From CAYPNF01 sp964411985 (GTDB taxonomy: Bacteria > Verrucomicrobiota > Verrucomicrobiia > Limisphaerales > J093), in the NCBI GenBank assembly GCA_964411985.1, contig CAYPNF010000006.1, forward strand, positions 1 to 64,000: a stretch of 64,000 nucleotides of DNA, in the 5' to 3' direction. Shown piece by piece: positions 28,538 to 37,080 of this stretch (the stretch's first letter is position 1; the number at the start of each line of letters is the position of its first letter). A program made the translations under genes and the position numbers. The notes beneath the pieces are model-generated. The model saw nothing but the letters and a program-made list of their open reading frames with translations, was not told where the DNA came from and made no database searches.

Positions 28538-29104
28538 AAACGGATGGGTATGGGTTTTTGGTGTGGTTCATCATCAGAATGGGTGCTTTCATAAGAGGTA
28601 TACGGTTTGGGTGACGGGTTGTTTCACAGCCTTTGCACTTTTCATGGTTCCACCTGTGTACCACCGGAAAAATGGTGAAGTGTTAGCAAGGAAATGAAGA
28701 ATTCTTTTCGTGGAGGTGGACCTGCTGCGAGATGATGAGAGTTAACAGCGGACTCCTTGCGGGTGCATTCCTTCCCTCCCCCAGGCGATGGTGCCTGAGC
28801 ACCGGTCTCCGGACCGGTCCAGCCCCTGAATGGGCGTTCGAACGTCACTCCCGGCCTTTCGGATTGCAGGCAAGAGAATCGACGACTTACAGAAAGCGAG
28901 TCAGATTCGCTCTGATGGCAGTGATTAGGCGCAATTCTAACTCGCGCGGAGCCGTTTTGCAAGCTGTGATCCGTGGAATCCGAGGGTTCGTAACCACCCT
29001 CTCTTGCCCTGGACCGAACAACGTATGGCAGAGGGCCCGCAGTCCTCGGTCCAGAACCCACAAGAATCCGGTCACGTTTAGTCGTATGAACGGAGGTTAC
29101 GAAC
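28538..29104. other. Gene-free stretch with inverted repeats
   Basis: 567 bases upstream of paralogue C. Open frames here have no recognisable domain and poor composition. It contains a small hairpin at 28801-28818 (ACCGGTC/GACCGGT) and the nested inverted repeat at 28985-29105. Confidence 0.55.
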
Positions 29105-29105
29105 C
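28985..29105. repeat. Nested inverted repeat
   Basis: Outer arms GGTTCGTAACC (28985-28995) and GGTTACGAACC (29095-29105) are perfect 11-base complements. Inner arms CTGGACCGA (29009-29017) and TCGGTCCAG (29046-29054) are also perfect. The element ends exactly where the peptidase remnant begins. It may be a small non-autonomous element or a folded RNA. Confidence 0.45.
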
Positions 29106-29170
29106 GACCGGCGCGTCCTCATTCAACATGTTGACGAGCGATTCGGTGGTGTCATCAGGACCCCACTCTT
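29106..29170 (-). pseudogene. Remnant of a gingipain-like gene
   Basis: The minus strand encodes PDDTTESLVNMLNED, nearly the same as PDDTTESLVKTLNED in the intact gene at 16577-18016 (bases near 17430-17480). The DNA also aligns over about 50 bases with only scattered changes. Nothing else of the gene is visible, and a stop follows after PVGS, so this is a fragment. Confidence 0.6.
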
Positions 29171-29229
29171 CACCTGGTTGAACAGTGAGACTCCCGTCGT
29201 ACCCGCAGGCATTCACAAACACGCCGCCT

Positions 29230-29697
29230 GAACTGTGCACCCACCTGACGAGCATAGTCATCCCCAAGAGCGTCACCACCATTAACGAGTACGCCTTCGA
29301 AGGTTGCGCGAACCTGACTGGAGTCTATTTCGGGGGGTAACGCCCCAGCTCTCGATGGGCCAAGCTTTTTTGGAGATGCCAACAGTACCACCGTCTATTA
29401 CCTCCCCGGCACCATCGGTGGGGAACCGACCTGCGCCGAACGTCCAACCGCACCATGGTTGCGCGCATACCCCGTAACGCTCACCACCCCCCCCAACTTC
29501 GGTATCCAAACCAACCAGTTCGGTTTCGGCATCTCTTGGGCAACAAAGTCCCTGTCGTCGTGGAAGCCTCCACGATCCTCGTCAATCCCATCTGGTCCCC
29601 TGTTGGCACCAACAGCCTCACGGACGGCAGGGCGTATTTCAGCAAGGCCGAGTGGACGCACTATCCCAGCCGTTTCTACCGCATCCGCTCACTGTGA
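29230..29697 (+). pseudogene. Decayed BspA-type leucine-rich-repeat gene, 3' end
   Basis: The plus strand encodes one LRR_5/BspA repeat, LTSIVIPKSVTTINEYAF then EGCANLTGVYF, followed by GNAPALDG and, after another frame change, a C-terminal W/FYR module (VPVVVEAS, NPIWSPVG, SRFYRIRSL). The reading frame breaks twice: at the six-G run 29332-29337, where the original frame hits TAA at 29338, and near 29541-29548, where one base seems to be lost. The 5' part is missing. Intact homologues in Verrucomicrobia are long secreted proteins with many such repeats (family knowledge). A short hairpin (29704-29721, GGTGACA/TGTCACC) follows the stop. Confidence 0.7.
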
Positions 29698-29996
29698 GCG
29701 GATGGTGACAAGAGTGTCACCGCGGCTGGCCGCCATACCCGCTGATCTGCGAACTGCGACGCTGCACGATTTGCCCTTTCGGGCACCAGCCGTCGTGCGG
29801 GGTGCCGAGTTCAATCGCCCATTCAAGGGCGGCTCATTCCTCTCCCGTCCGTCCCCCTGCTTGCGATTTCCAATGCCGCGCGTGAAGGATGATGCAATGG
29901 ACGTTTGGAAACCAAAACCGCTCCGCTTTTCGAAGACCTGCCAGGAAAACAGATCACTTGCGGAGTTTGTATACACCGTAAGTGCTTGATAGAAAA

Positions 29997-30073
29997 TGGT
30001 ACGCCCGATAGGACTTGAACCTATAACCCTTTGATCCGAAGTCAAATGCTCTATCCAATTGAGCTACGGGCGC
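29997..30073 (-). tRNA. tRNA-Arg (anticodon TCG)
   Basis: The reverse complement folds as a full cloverleaf: acceptor GCGCCCG with CGGGCGT, D arm GCTC/GAGC, anticodon stem TTTGA/TCAAA with loop CTTCGGA (anticodon TCG), variable loop of five, and T arm ATAGG/CCTAT around TTCAAGT. The discriminator A and CCA are encoded (29997-30000). Reads CGA and possibly other CGN codons. Confidence 0.93.
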
Positions 30074-30343
30074 ACTGAAACGATGAATGGCTCTGCGGTG
30101 AGCCATCCGGATGAAATCTGACATGAAGGGGAGCCCGACTGCAAGAAAAAGCGGGTAAGACAGTGCAGCTGCTCGTAGGGGACAGACGGGACTGGGCTAA
30201 AGGGAGTGGAGGTGCAGGATGGTTAGGATTCCTGTTTCGTGCTCTTTGGGGAATGGTCTCGGGCGGCATTGACCCTGGAGGCTGGCGAGGGTATGAATTC
30301 GATTGTGGCAACCCGGAAATACCTCCTTGGACTTGGGGCGTCG

Positions 30344-31873
30344 ATGAACCGCAGGGAAATGGTGGCTGCGCTGGCTGGGTGCGGCATTGGAGGACTCTTC
30401 GCTGCCTGCACATCGGGCAGACAGGCAGTGCACGAATCTTATTCACGACGGGATCGTCAGACAATCATCCGCGAAAACTCTAAGACTGGCACGCGGGAGT
30501 GGATGTTGACGCGCACAGCCGTCGACCCAAAGGCCCAGTATCGGTGTCCGTGGATCGAGGGGTATTGTTCCCATACCAGTGTGGAGGCTGGGGAGCGGAT
30601 CGAGTTTTTTGTGAGTACGAATCCGGTTTCGGCATTCACGATCGATCTGTATCGAAGCGGTTACTACGGAGGCGAGGGTGGACGTCACATGGCGCGCTTG
30701 GGACCGTTCCGTGGGCATATCCAACCTGACCCGCCGGTGGGAAAGAACCGTTTGCGCCAATGTGAGTGGGAGGCTTGCGCATCTTTGGTGATCCCCCAGG
30801 ATTGGGTGAGTGGGGTCTACCTGGGGAAGCTCACAGCGATGGAGGGCGGTTGGCAAAGCTACGTGATCTTCATTGTGCGGGATCATCGCCAAGCCGATAT
30901 CCTATTCCAGTGCAGCGATACCACGTGGCAGGCCTACAACCGATGGCCCGACCAGTATGCGCTCTACGATGATGGAAAGGAGGTCTGGTATTGCGGACCG
31001 GGCGTGGACGTGAGCTTTGACCGTCCTTATGGGAAGTATTGCCAGATTCTGGATGCCCCTCTTTCCACGGGCTCAGGCGAGTGGTTCCTGTGGGAATACC
31101 CCTTCGCCTATTGGCTGGAATCCCAAGGCTATGATGTGACCTACCTCTCGAACCTCGACACGCACGCGCGTCCGGCGGGGTTGCGTCGGGGACGATGCTT
31201 CTTGTCAGTGGGACATGATGAGTACTATTCCATCGAAATGCACGAGAACCTCCGGCGAGCGATTGCTGAGGGTTTGAGTGTGGGTTTCTTCTCTGGGAAC
31301 ACCTGCTGCGGGCGGATTGATCCCCGACCCAGTTCCCGGGGGGCGGCGGACCGCATCTATGGCCGCGTCGACTACTTTGGGCCGCGGGACGAGGGAATGC
31401 TCGCCCGGTTCCCCAGCATGAGGGCATTTCCTTACCGAAGTCCGCATGAGAGCGTGATCCTGGGGGCGCGGAATGTGCCGCCTTGCACGGGAGGGGCGGA
31501 TTGGATTTGCACAGCGCCGGACCATTGGCTATTTGCCGATACAAGGATGCGGCGCGGCGAGGGCATTGCTGGTTTGGTTGGCTGGGAGTTTCACGGCGAT
31601 CCTGCGTCGATTCCAGGGCTGGTGGTGCTGGCCAGTGGGGCGACGCAGTCAGCTCCCGGAGTCCCGAATGGCGGTACGTATGCCGCGACAGTGTATTCCG
31701 GGCCCAAGGCGAACGTGGTGTTCAACGCGTCTACGTGTTGGTGGGGGGATGGGCTTTCCGAGCCGCCGGGGTATGTGCGGCCATCGGTTTATACCACCCC
31801 ACGAGGACCTGATCGGAGGGTGCAACAGATTACGCGGAACTTCCTGGCTAGAAGCCTGCGGGCTGGGCGGTGA
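30344..31873 (+). CDS. N,N-dimethylformamidase-like exported lipoprotein
   Basis: Protein of 509 residues from ATG 30344. That start gives a twin-arginine-like signal (MNRREMVAALAG) and a lipobox-like FAAC, so a Tat-exported lipoprotein is likely; ATG 30293 (17 residues longer) and GTG 30239 are alternatives. The rest matches the large-subunit fold of N,N-dimethylformamidase: an N-terminal beta domain (DLYRSGYYGGEGG) and a flavodoxin/GATase-like part with SVGHDEYYSIEMHENLRRA. Family enzymes hydrolyse small amides with a mononuclear iron, but no small subunit is encoded here and export is unusual for them. Substrate unknown. Confidence 0.75.
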   Translation: MNRREMVAALAGCGIGGLFAACTSGRQAVHESYSRRDRQTIIRENSKTGTREWMLTRTAVDPKAQYRCPWIEGYCSHTSVEAGERIEFFVSTNPVSAFTIDLYRSGYYGGEGGRHMARLGPFRGHIQPDPPVGKNRLRQCEWEACASLVIPQDWVSGVYLGKLTAMEGGWQSYVIFIVRDHRQADILFQCSDTTWQAYNRWPDQYALYDDGKEVWYCGPGVDVSFDRPYGKYCQILDAPLSTGSGEWFLWEYPFAYWLESQGYDVTYLSNLDTHARPAGLRRGRCFLSVGHDEYYSIEMHENLRRAIAEGLSVGFFSGNTCCGRIDPRPSSRGAADRIYGRVDYFGPRDEGMLARFPSMRAFPYRSPHESVILGARNVPPCTGGADWICTAPDHWLFADTRMRRGEGIAGLVGWEFHGDPASIPGLVVLASGATQSAPGVPNGGTYAATVYSGPKANVVFNASTCWWGDGLSEPPGYVRPSVYTTPRGPDRRVQQITRNFLARSLRAGR

Positions 31874-31982
31874 GGGCATCCGACGACCCCGAGGTGCTGC
31901 CGGTAAACAAAAAGCGGCGCATCGCCGGGCTCCTCACCGCACTTCAAAAGTCGGCGCAGAGAGGAGGAAAGATTGCCCAAGT

Positions 31983-33209
31983 TCAGCTGCGAGCTGCTTC
32001 GTACATGGCCACAATGTTCTCAGGCGGAACGTCCGCGAGGATATTGTGAACTTGTTGGAACACGTAGCCGCCGCCGGGCCTCCAGATGTCGAGGAGCCGC
32101 CGCACATTGTCTCGCACCTCGACGGGCTTTCCCTTGGCCAGGATTTGCTGCGTGTCGCAGCCGCCCCCCCAGAAGGTGAGCTGGTGTCCAAAGTCCCGCT
32201 TCAGTCCGGCTGGATCCATTCCCTTGCAGGTGATCTGAACCGGGTTGATCATGTCGAGGCCTGCTTCGATGAGGCCTGGGAGGAGTTCTCGCACGCCACC
32301 GCAGCAGTGGAGCATTATCTTTACATTAGGCGCCAGTTCCTTGACGCGTTTCCACATCCGGCGTTCTCGAGGCTGGAAATACTCACGATACATCTTGGGG
32401 GAAACCTGGGGACCGGACTGCATTCCCAGATCATCGCCGAAGAGGATGATGTCGATGGAATCACCGACAGCGCTGAGGAATCTTTCGAGGTTCTTCAGGT
32501 GGAGTTGGGTGAGGTTCTCCAGAAAACGTTCGGCCTCGGCTGGGTTCCCGGCCAGGAGCATGAGGAACATGTCGTTCCGGTAGAGCATCTGACCCGTTTC
32601 CAGCAGATTGCCGCCGAAGAGCCCGATGATGGCGCGGTCGGTGCTAGCGCGAAGTTTTCGTGCGCCTTGCTGGAGCAGGGCGAAACCGTCCTCCCCTGCC
32701 GCGAGCGGCCCCGGAGGACTTGCCATGACGCCCCACATGCACTCTGACCAAGCGTCGGGTATGGCGTCGGGTTCCCCCTTTTCGGCGAAAGGATAATAGC
32801 ACTGTTCGAAGTACAGCGCCCCCGTGGGCATTCGGCCAATCACATTCCCTTTGTGGGACTTTATGAACCAACCGGTGTCGTCGCGGGAGGGAGCGGCCCA
32901 GCGGGGCAAAAGACAGGGTGTGCCGTCGGGAAGCTGCCAATCCACCCAATGTGAATCCTCCAGGGCGAAGGCACGGCCGAGTTCGATCGTGTCGATGTGG
33001 AACATCGATAGGACATCCTCGTCCACAATCGCGAGCTGCTGAACGGGGTCGTATACCCGGATGGGTTTCTGGGCCAGGCCGAGGTGGCGCCGCAGCTTGG
33101 CATAGGCGATGGCAGCGATACCGGAAGACCGATGCCCGGACAAGTCCAAGGGGACACGGTCAGGTTCTAGGTGATTGAGGCTGGCCAAGACGCGTTCGCG
33201 AGGTTTCAT
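31983..33209 (-). CDS. Uroporphyrinogen-decarboxylase-family protein (MtaA/CmuA-like)
   Basis: TIM-barrel protein of 408 residues from ATG 33209, where the family's usual start (MKPRERVLASLNHLEPDRVP) lies; ATG 33296 would add 29 residues. The family signature EPDRVPLD and the C-terminal MLHCCGGVRELLPGLIEAG place it in the URO-D superfamily. Its neighbours are not haem genes and the sequence looks more like the MtaA/CmuA methyltransferase branch than true HemE, so a methyl- or C1-transfer role is more likely (inference). It runs convergent with the lipoprotein gene, 109 bases away. Confidence 0.8.
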   Translation of the reverse strand: MKPRERVLASLNHLEPDRVPLDLSGHRSSGIAAIAYAKLRRHLGLAQKPIRVYDPVQQLAIVDEDVLSMFHIDTIELGRAFALEDSHWVDWQLPDGTPCLLPRWAAPSRDDTGWFIKSHKGNVIGRMPTGALYFEQCYYPFAEKGEPDAIPDAWSECMWGVMASPPGPLAAGEDGFALLQQGARKLRASTDRAIIGLFGGNLLETGQMLYRNDMFLMLLAGNPAEAERFLENLTQLHLKNLERFLSAVGDSIDIILFGDDLGMQSGPQVSPKMYREYFQPRERRMWKRVKELAPNVKIMLHCCGGVRELLPGLIEAGLDMINPVQITCKGMDPAGLKRDFGHQLTFWGGGCDTQQILAKGKPVEVRDNVRRLLDIWRPGGGYVFQQVHNILADVPPENIVAMYEAARS

Positions 33210-33470
33210 AGGATGCAAGGTAGACTCCAGGTAGGCGGCTGTGATTCGATCCAGTTTCGCGTGGTCGCTTTCATTCAGATTCGCACCGGGAGTCATGTTG
33301 TGGACTGGAGCCTATAGAGAGGCGGGTTCGGACGCAATCCCCTGTTGACTGATGGGAGAGGAGACCGGATGACGGGGGTGCAACGGCTCAGCGAGCCATT
33401 GCCTACCCGTGAGTTTCGGAACTCACAAACCTATTTCCAACGGCAAGGTTTTCTGCTGGGATACCCGGGC

Positions 33471-34724
33471 ATGCTGAGACTGGTGAAGCGGCTGAGTCTG
33501 ACCCAATGGATCCTGTTATCCATGGCTCTGGGAGTCTTGGTCGGTTGGGCATTCCCGGAGGGTTCGCAACATCTCAAGGTCGTGTCGAACTTGTTCCTCC
33601 GGATGATCAAGTGCATCCTGGTTCCATTGGTCTTTGGCACCTTGGTGGTGGGGATCGCGGGGCATGGGGGAGAGTTGCGGGAGGTGGGGCGATTGGCTTT
33701 CCGGTCCATTGTCTATTTCGAGGTGGTGACCACCTTGGCGCTGGGGATCGGGTTGGCGGCGGTGAACCTGACCCAGCCGGGAGCGGGAATCACCCTGCCG
33801 ACGGCTGCCAAGGAGAGCGTGACTGCTCAGCCGGTGACCTGGCAGGGAATCGTCGAGCACATCGTTCCGCGGAGCTTCTTTGAAGCGGCCGCCGCCAACG
33901 ATGTTCTGCAGGTTGTATTTTTCGCGATGGTTTTCGGCGTTGCCCTTTCGCAGGTAGGGGAGAAGTCCAAGGATAGGATGCTGGGGTTCTGCGAAGCCCT
34001 GACGGAGGTCATGTTCAAGTTCACGGCCTTGGTCATGAACTTTGCGCCCTTTGGGGTGGGTGCAGCGATGGCCTGCACCATTGGCCACAGTGGTCTGGGA
34101 GTGCTTTTGAATCTGGCAAAGCTGATTCTGACGCTTTATGCGGCGCTGGGGGTCTTCTGCCTGGCTGTGCTGCTGCCGGTGGCCTGGTTCTGCAAAATAC
34201 CCGTGAAGGCTTTCCTGAAGGCCATTGAAGAGCCGGCGATGCTGGCTTTTGCCACCACATCGTCCGATGCCGCGATGCCGGACGCCATGAAGCGGATGAT
34301 TGATTTTGGCGTGCCCAAGCGAATTGTGTCCTTTGTGATGCCGGTAGGGTATTCGTTCAACCTGGACGGTTCTACCCTCTACCTGGCGGTGGCCTCGGTT
34401 TTTGTGGCGCAGGCCGCCGGGGTACATCTGAGTTTGGGAGAACAGCTCCTGATGATGCTCACTCTGATGCTCACCAGCAAGGGGATGGCGGGGATTCCAA
34501 GGGCTTCTCAAGTGATTCTGGCTGGGACGCTTACCACCTTCGGCCTGCCTCTGGAGGGTGTGGCCATTATCATGGGGGTGGATGAGTTGATGGATATGGC
34601 GCGAACGACGGTGAACCTGGCAGGGAATTGCCTGGCAACGGCGGTGATGGCGCGATGGGAGGGGGAGTACCCGCCCAAGGTGAGCGACGTTGGGGAGCCT
34701 AATCAGGCCGCCGGGGGTAGTTGA
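33471..34724 (+). CDS. Dicarboxylate/amino acid:cation symporter (DAACS family)
   Basis: Inner-membrane carrier of 417 residues from ATG 33471; an in-frame start at 33345 would add 42 residues with no membrane character. The hydrophobic segments and the motifs TTSSDAAMP and GYSFNLDGSTLYLA are typical of the GltP/DctA/SdcS family, which takes up C4-dicarboxylates or acidic amino acids with Na+ or H+. The SGKMNLVG-like late motif is replaced by TTVNLAGNCLAT. Its last 22 bases overlap the 3' end of the convergent transglycosylase gene. Confidence 0.88.
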   Translation: MLRLVKRLSLTQWILLSMALGVLVGWAFPEGSQHLKVVSNLFLRMIKCILVPLVFGTLVVGIAGHGGELREVGRLAFRSIVYFEVVTTLALGIGLAAVNLTQPGAGITLPTAAKESVTAQPVTWQGIVEHIVPRSFFEAAAANDVLQVVFFAMVFGVALSQVGEKSKDRMLGFCEALTEVMFKFTALVMNFAPFGVGAAMACTIGHSGLGVLLNLAKLILTLYAALGVFCLAVLLPVAWFCKIPVKAFLKAIEEPAMLAFATTSSDAAMPDAMKRMIDFGVPKRIVSFVMPVGYSFNLDGSTLYLAVASVFVAQAAGVHLSLGEQLLMMLTLMLTSKGMAGIPRASQVILAGTLTTFGLPLEGVAIIMGVDELMDMARTTVNLAGNCLATAVMARWEGEYPPKVSDVGEPNQAAGGS

Positions 34725-35647
34725 CTTAGCCGGAACCCTTCGCGCTTGAGGATCACTGCCTCGATCTTCGGTACGTACATCTGGGTCTCGGCCGGTAGCT
34801 TGGGTGAAATAGCGTCGAAGGTCTTTACCTGGGTCTTGTCCAGGAGGCGTTTTACGGTGCCTTCTCCAGCATTGTAGGAGGCCATGACGAGCGGCCAGTT
34901 CTTGAACTTCCCATACAGCATTCCCATATACTTGGCTGCCGCCGCTCCTGCCTTGTCGGGGTTGAGCCTTTCATCGAACGGGGAGAGCGAGAGTCCCAGG
35001 CTCTTGGCCGTGGCTGGCATGAGTTGGTAAAGACCCGCCGCACCAGCTGGGCTACGGGCCTTGGGGTTGAAGCTTGACTCGACCTCCGCCACCCAGATCA
35101 AGGCTTCTGGAATCTTGCGCTCGCTAAAGACCTTCTTGAGTCGTGGCGCATACTCTCTGGCTTCTGGAGGGACAGGTCGTTTCTCTACTAGTTGCTGCCA
35201 CGCCTTCCTTTCCTGGGCGGCAGTGGGGTTGGGGCGCGGTTTAGGCGTTTCACCGGGCTTTGTCACCACCGGCGGGGCTGCTTTTTCGAGCGTCTCAGCC
35301 ACATCGAAGTAGTCCAGGCGCGCCTTGAGCCAGGCGGCATAGGGCTTGGTCTCCTCGTGTGCCTCCAGCAGGGGGGCATAGGTTCTTGCCGCCCGCTTTA
35401 GCTTCGCCAGATCGAATACATACTCACCCTTCAGCCTCTGCTCCAGCGATTGGAAGAACTTCTGCACTTGCTCGCGGTCCACCTGTTCCAACGCCTTTAG
35501 TACGCTCTCGTCGGCATTCTCTTTGACCCATTGTTCGGCTCCTTCCATGAGGTCATCCACTGAAATGGAGAACTCTTGCGCCAGCAGAGCAGGGGCAGCC
35601 AGGCTAAGACCGAGAGAGGCGAGAAAAGTGCGGCGCCGCTGGTTCAT
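34703..35647 (-). CDS. Exported lytic transglycosylase (SLT domain)
   Basis: Murein-cleaving enzyme of 314 residues. The N-terminus MNQRRRTFLASLGLSLA looks like a Tat signal. A helical region (about 30-150) precedes the SLT domain (about 170-300) with catalytic Glu190 in AEVESSFNP, then GAAGLYQLMPATAKSLG and MASYNAGEG. These enzymes cut glycan strands to allow wall remodelling. The gene lies 44 bases downstream of the deacetylase-like gene on the same strand, so it is probably the last gene of a three-gene run (38510 to 34703). Confidence 0.88.
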   Translation of the reverse strand: MNQRRRTFLASLGLSLAAPALLAQEFSISVDDLMEGAEQWVKENADESVLKALEQVDREQVQKFFQSLEQRLKGEYVFDLAKLKRAARTYAPLLEAHEETKPYAAWLKARLDYFDVAETLEKAAPPVVTKPGETPKPRPNPTAAQERKAWQQLVEKRPVPPEAREYAPRLKKVFSERKIPEALIWVAEVESSFNPKARSPAGAAGLYQLMPATAKSLGLSLSPFDERLNPDKAGAAAAKYMGMLYGKFKNWPLVMASYNAGEGTVKRLLDKTQVKTFDAISPKLPAETQMYVPKIEAVILKREGFRLSQLPPAA

Positions 35648-35691
35648 GATGTTATTCGGTCGAATGGTTCCATTCTGTTCCGAACCAGAAA

Positions 35692-37080
35692 TTACATTTG
35701 CAGCTCAATGGCCGATTCTCCGCGGGGAAGGGCAAAGCAAAGCTGCAGATTCCCGTTGTCGAAGCACCAGGTGCCCGATTCAAGCTGAGTGGGGTTGGTA
35801 ACCTCGCGAAGAACACGGGCCTCTGAGCCAATCCTCACAGAAGGAATGACCTTTCGGGTGGAATTGAATTGCACGGTGAAATCAGGGCAGGCGAATGGGG
35901 CTTTGAATAGGATCTTGTTCTCTTTACGTGCTACCTTGGTCAGTTCTCGCGCCGCCCAGTATCGTGCCAGATCGCTCGTCTTCATCCAGAGGAGATGTTG
36001 GTATCGTGACTGGAGTCTCTTCACAGCTTCCTGGAAGATTTTGAAGCCTCGTTCCTGTCCATTCCAATAGACTCCGGTCCAGTGGGCCAGCATGAAAGCC
36101 GGTTCGCCGCGCTCTATCACTTCCACCATTCGGCCATGTTGCAGGTCTGGCGTGATGAAGCGATCCACACCCTCCGGTTCCACACAGTCCCAGCCCCCCG
36201 TCCAATCCCCTGTGCAAGCGAGAACACTCACAACGCACCGAGGATCAGACCCCTCCAATCCGGAGGCATACTCGACTCTGGGTGCCACGCTTTCCTTCCC
36301 GCTGTCGTGGAGGTCGCGGAAATAATGGGGGATCTCGGCTGAGTAGACGCTCCGGACAGCCTGCAATACCGCCTGCGAGTATTCCGGCAAGGCTCCGTGC
36401 CCGAATCCTCCGGGCGACGTGACACCCTCGCATGCAAGCCCGGCGTTTTTCAAGATTCCCAAGGCATAGGACACATAGTCAGCCAGTTCGTCCACGGACT
36501 TGCCAGCTGTCCAGTTCCAGTTCTCCATAAAATCGAAAGAGCACTTGGGGTGGGGTTGGCCGGTGCGGGTATCGATGACTCGGGTATGGGTCACCATCTC
36601 GGGGTGGATGTCCCAGTTTGGCACCATGAGGCTTCGAACCAAGTCCAGGCTCTGGCTGAGCTCCTGCTGACTCCACCCAGGGAGGAAACGATCGAGCCTT
36701 CCCACAGCAGCGGGGTAGGGGACGATGCTGAACTTCCCTTTGACTCCCGTGCTTACGCTCCACTCTCCAAATCTCCTTACGAAGGAGTCGGGGATTTCGG
36801 TTGGCCAATCGCGCCAGGGCTTTTTGTAGACAGCGTTCTTTCCCTCGTGAACCTCATCGAACTGGGTCATGGCAAACCGGTTCAGGTTCACCAAGCAGGT
36901 GGAATCATCAATAATGATGCCGACCGGGACGCGGGTGCGAGGGTTCAGGATCGTAACATCCGACGGCCGAGAAGGCCGCTCCCCGGATTCCTGGGATAGG
37001 AGGGAAGGAGCGACGACCGAGGCTCCGGTTACCGCCGTAGCCTGGGCCATAGCGCGGATGAAATCCCGTCGAGTGTTCAT
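35692..37080 (-). CDS. Tat-exported polysaccharide-deacetylase-like protein
   Basis: Protein of 462 residues with a Tat signal (MNTRRDFIRAMAQATA). I do not know a named family for it, but three features fit a NodB/CE4-like fold: an early IIDDST (acidic pair), HPEMVTH (H-x5-H) and TSPGGFGHG, in the order of CE4 motifs 1-3. The last 100 residues look like a separate beta domain. A metal-dependent deacetylase acting on glycans or wall polymer is therefore possible (inference). The start codon overlaps the stop of the upstream PqaA-like gene by four bases (37077-37080), so the two are translationally coupled. Confidence 0.6.
   Translation of the reverse strand: MNTRRDFIRAMAQATAVTGASVVAPSLLSQESGERPSRPSDVTILNPRTRVPVGIIIDDSTCLVNLNRFAMTQFDEVHEGKNAVYKKPWRDWPTEIPDSFVRRFGEWSVSTGVKGKFSIVPYPAAVGRLDRFLPGWSQQELSQSLDLVRSLMVPNWDIHPEMVTHTRVIDTRTGQPHPKCSFDFMENWNWTAGKSVDELADYVSYALGILKNAGLACEGVTSPGGFGHGALPEYSQAVLQAVRSVYSAEIPHYFRDLHDSGKESVAPRVEYASGLEGSDPRCVVSVLACTGDWTGGWDCVEPEGVDRFITPDLQHGRMVEVIERGEPAFMLAHWTGVYWNGQERGFKIFQEAVKRLQSRYQHLLWMKTSDLARYWAARELTKVARKENKILFKAPFACPDFTVQFNSTRKVIPSVRIGSEARVLREVTNPTQLESGTWCFDNGNLQLCFALPRGESAIELQM

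Noticed and set aside
28732..29181. 149-residue frame upstream of the pseudogenes
   Set aside because: No domain; it ends in the antisense of the peptidase remnant.
31983..33209. HemE of haem synthesis
   Set aside because: Sequence is nearer the MtaA/CmuA branch and no haem genes are near.
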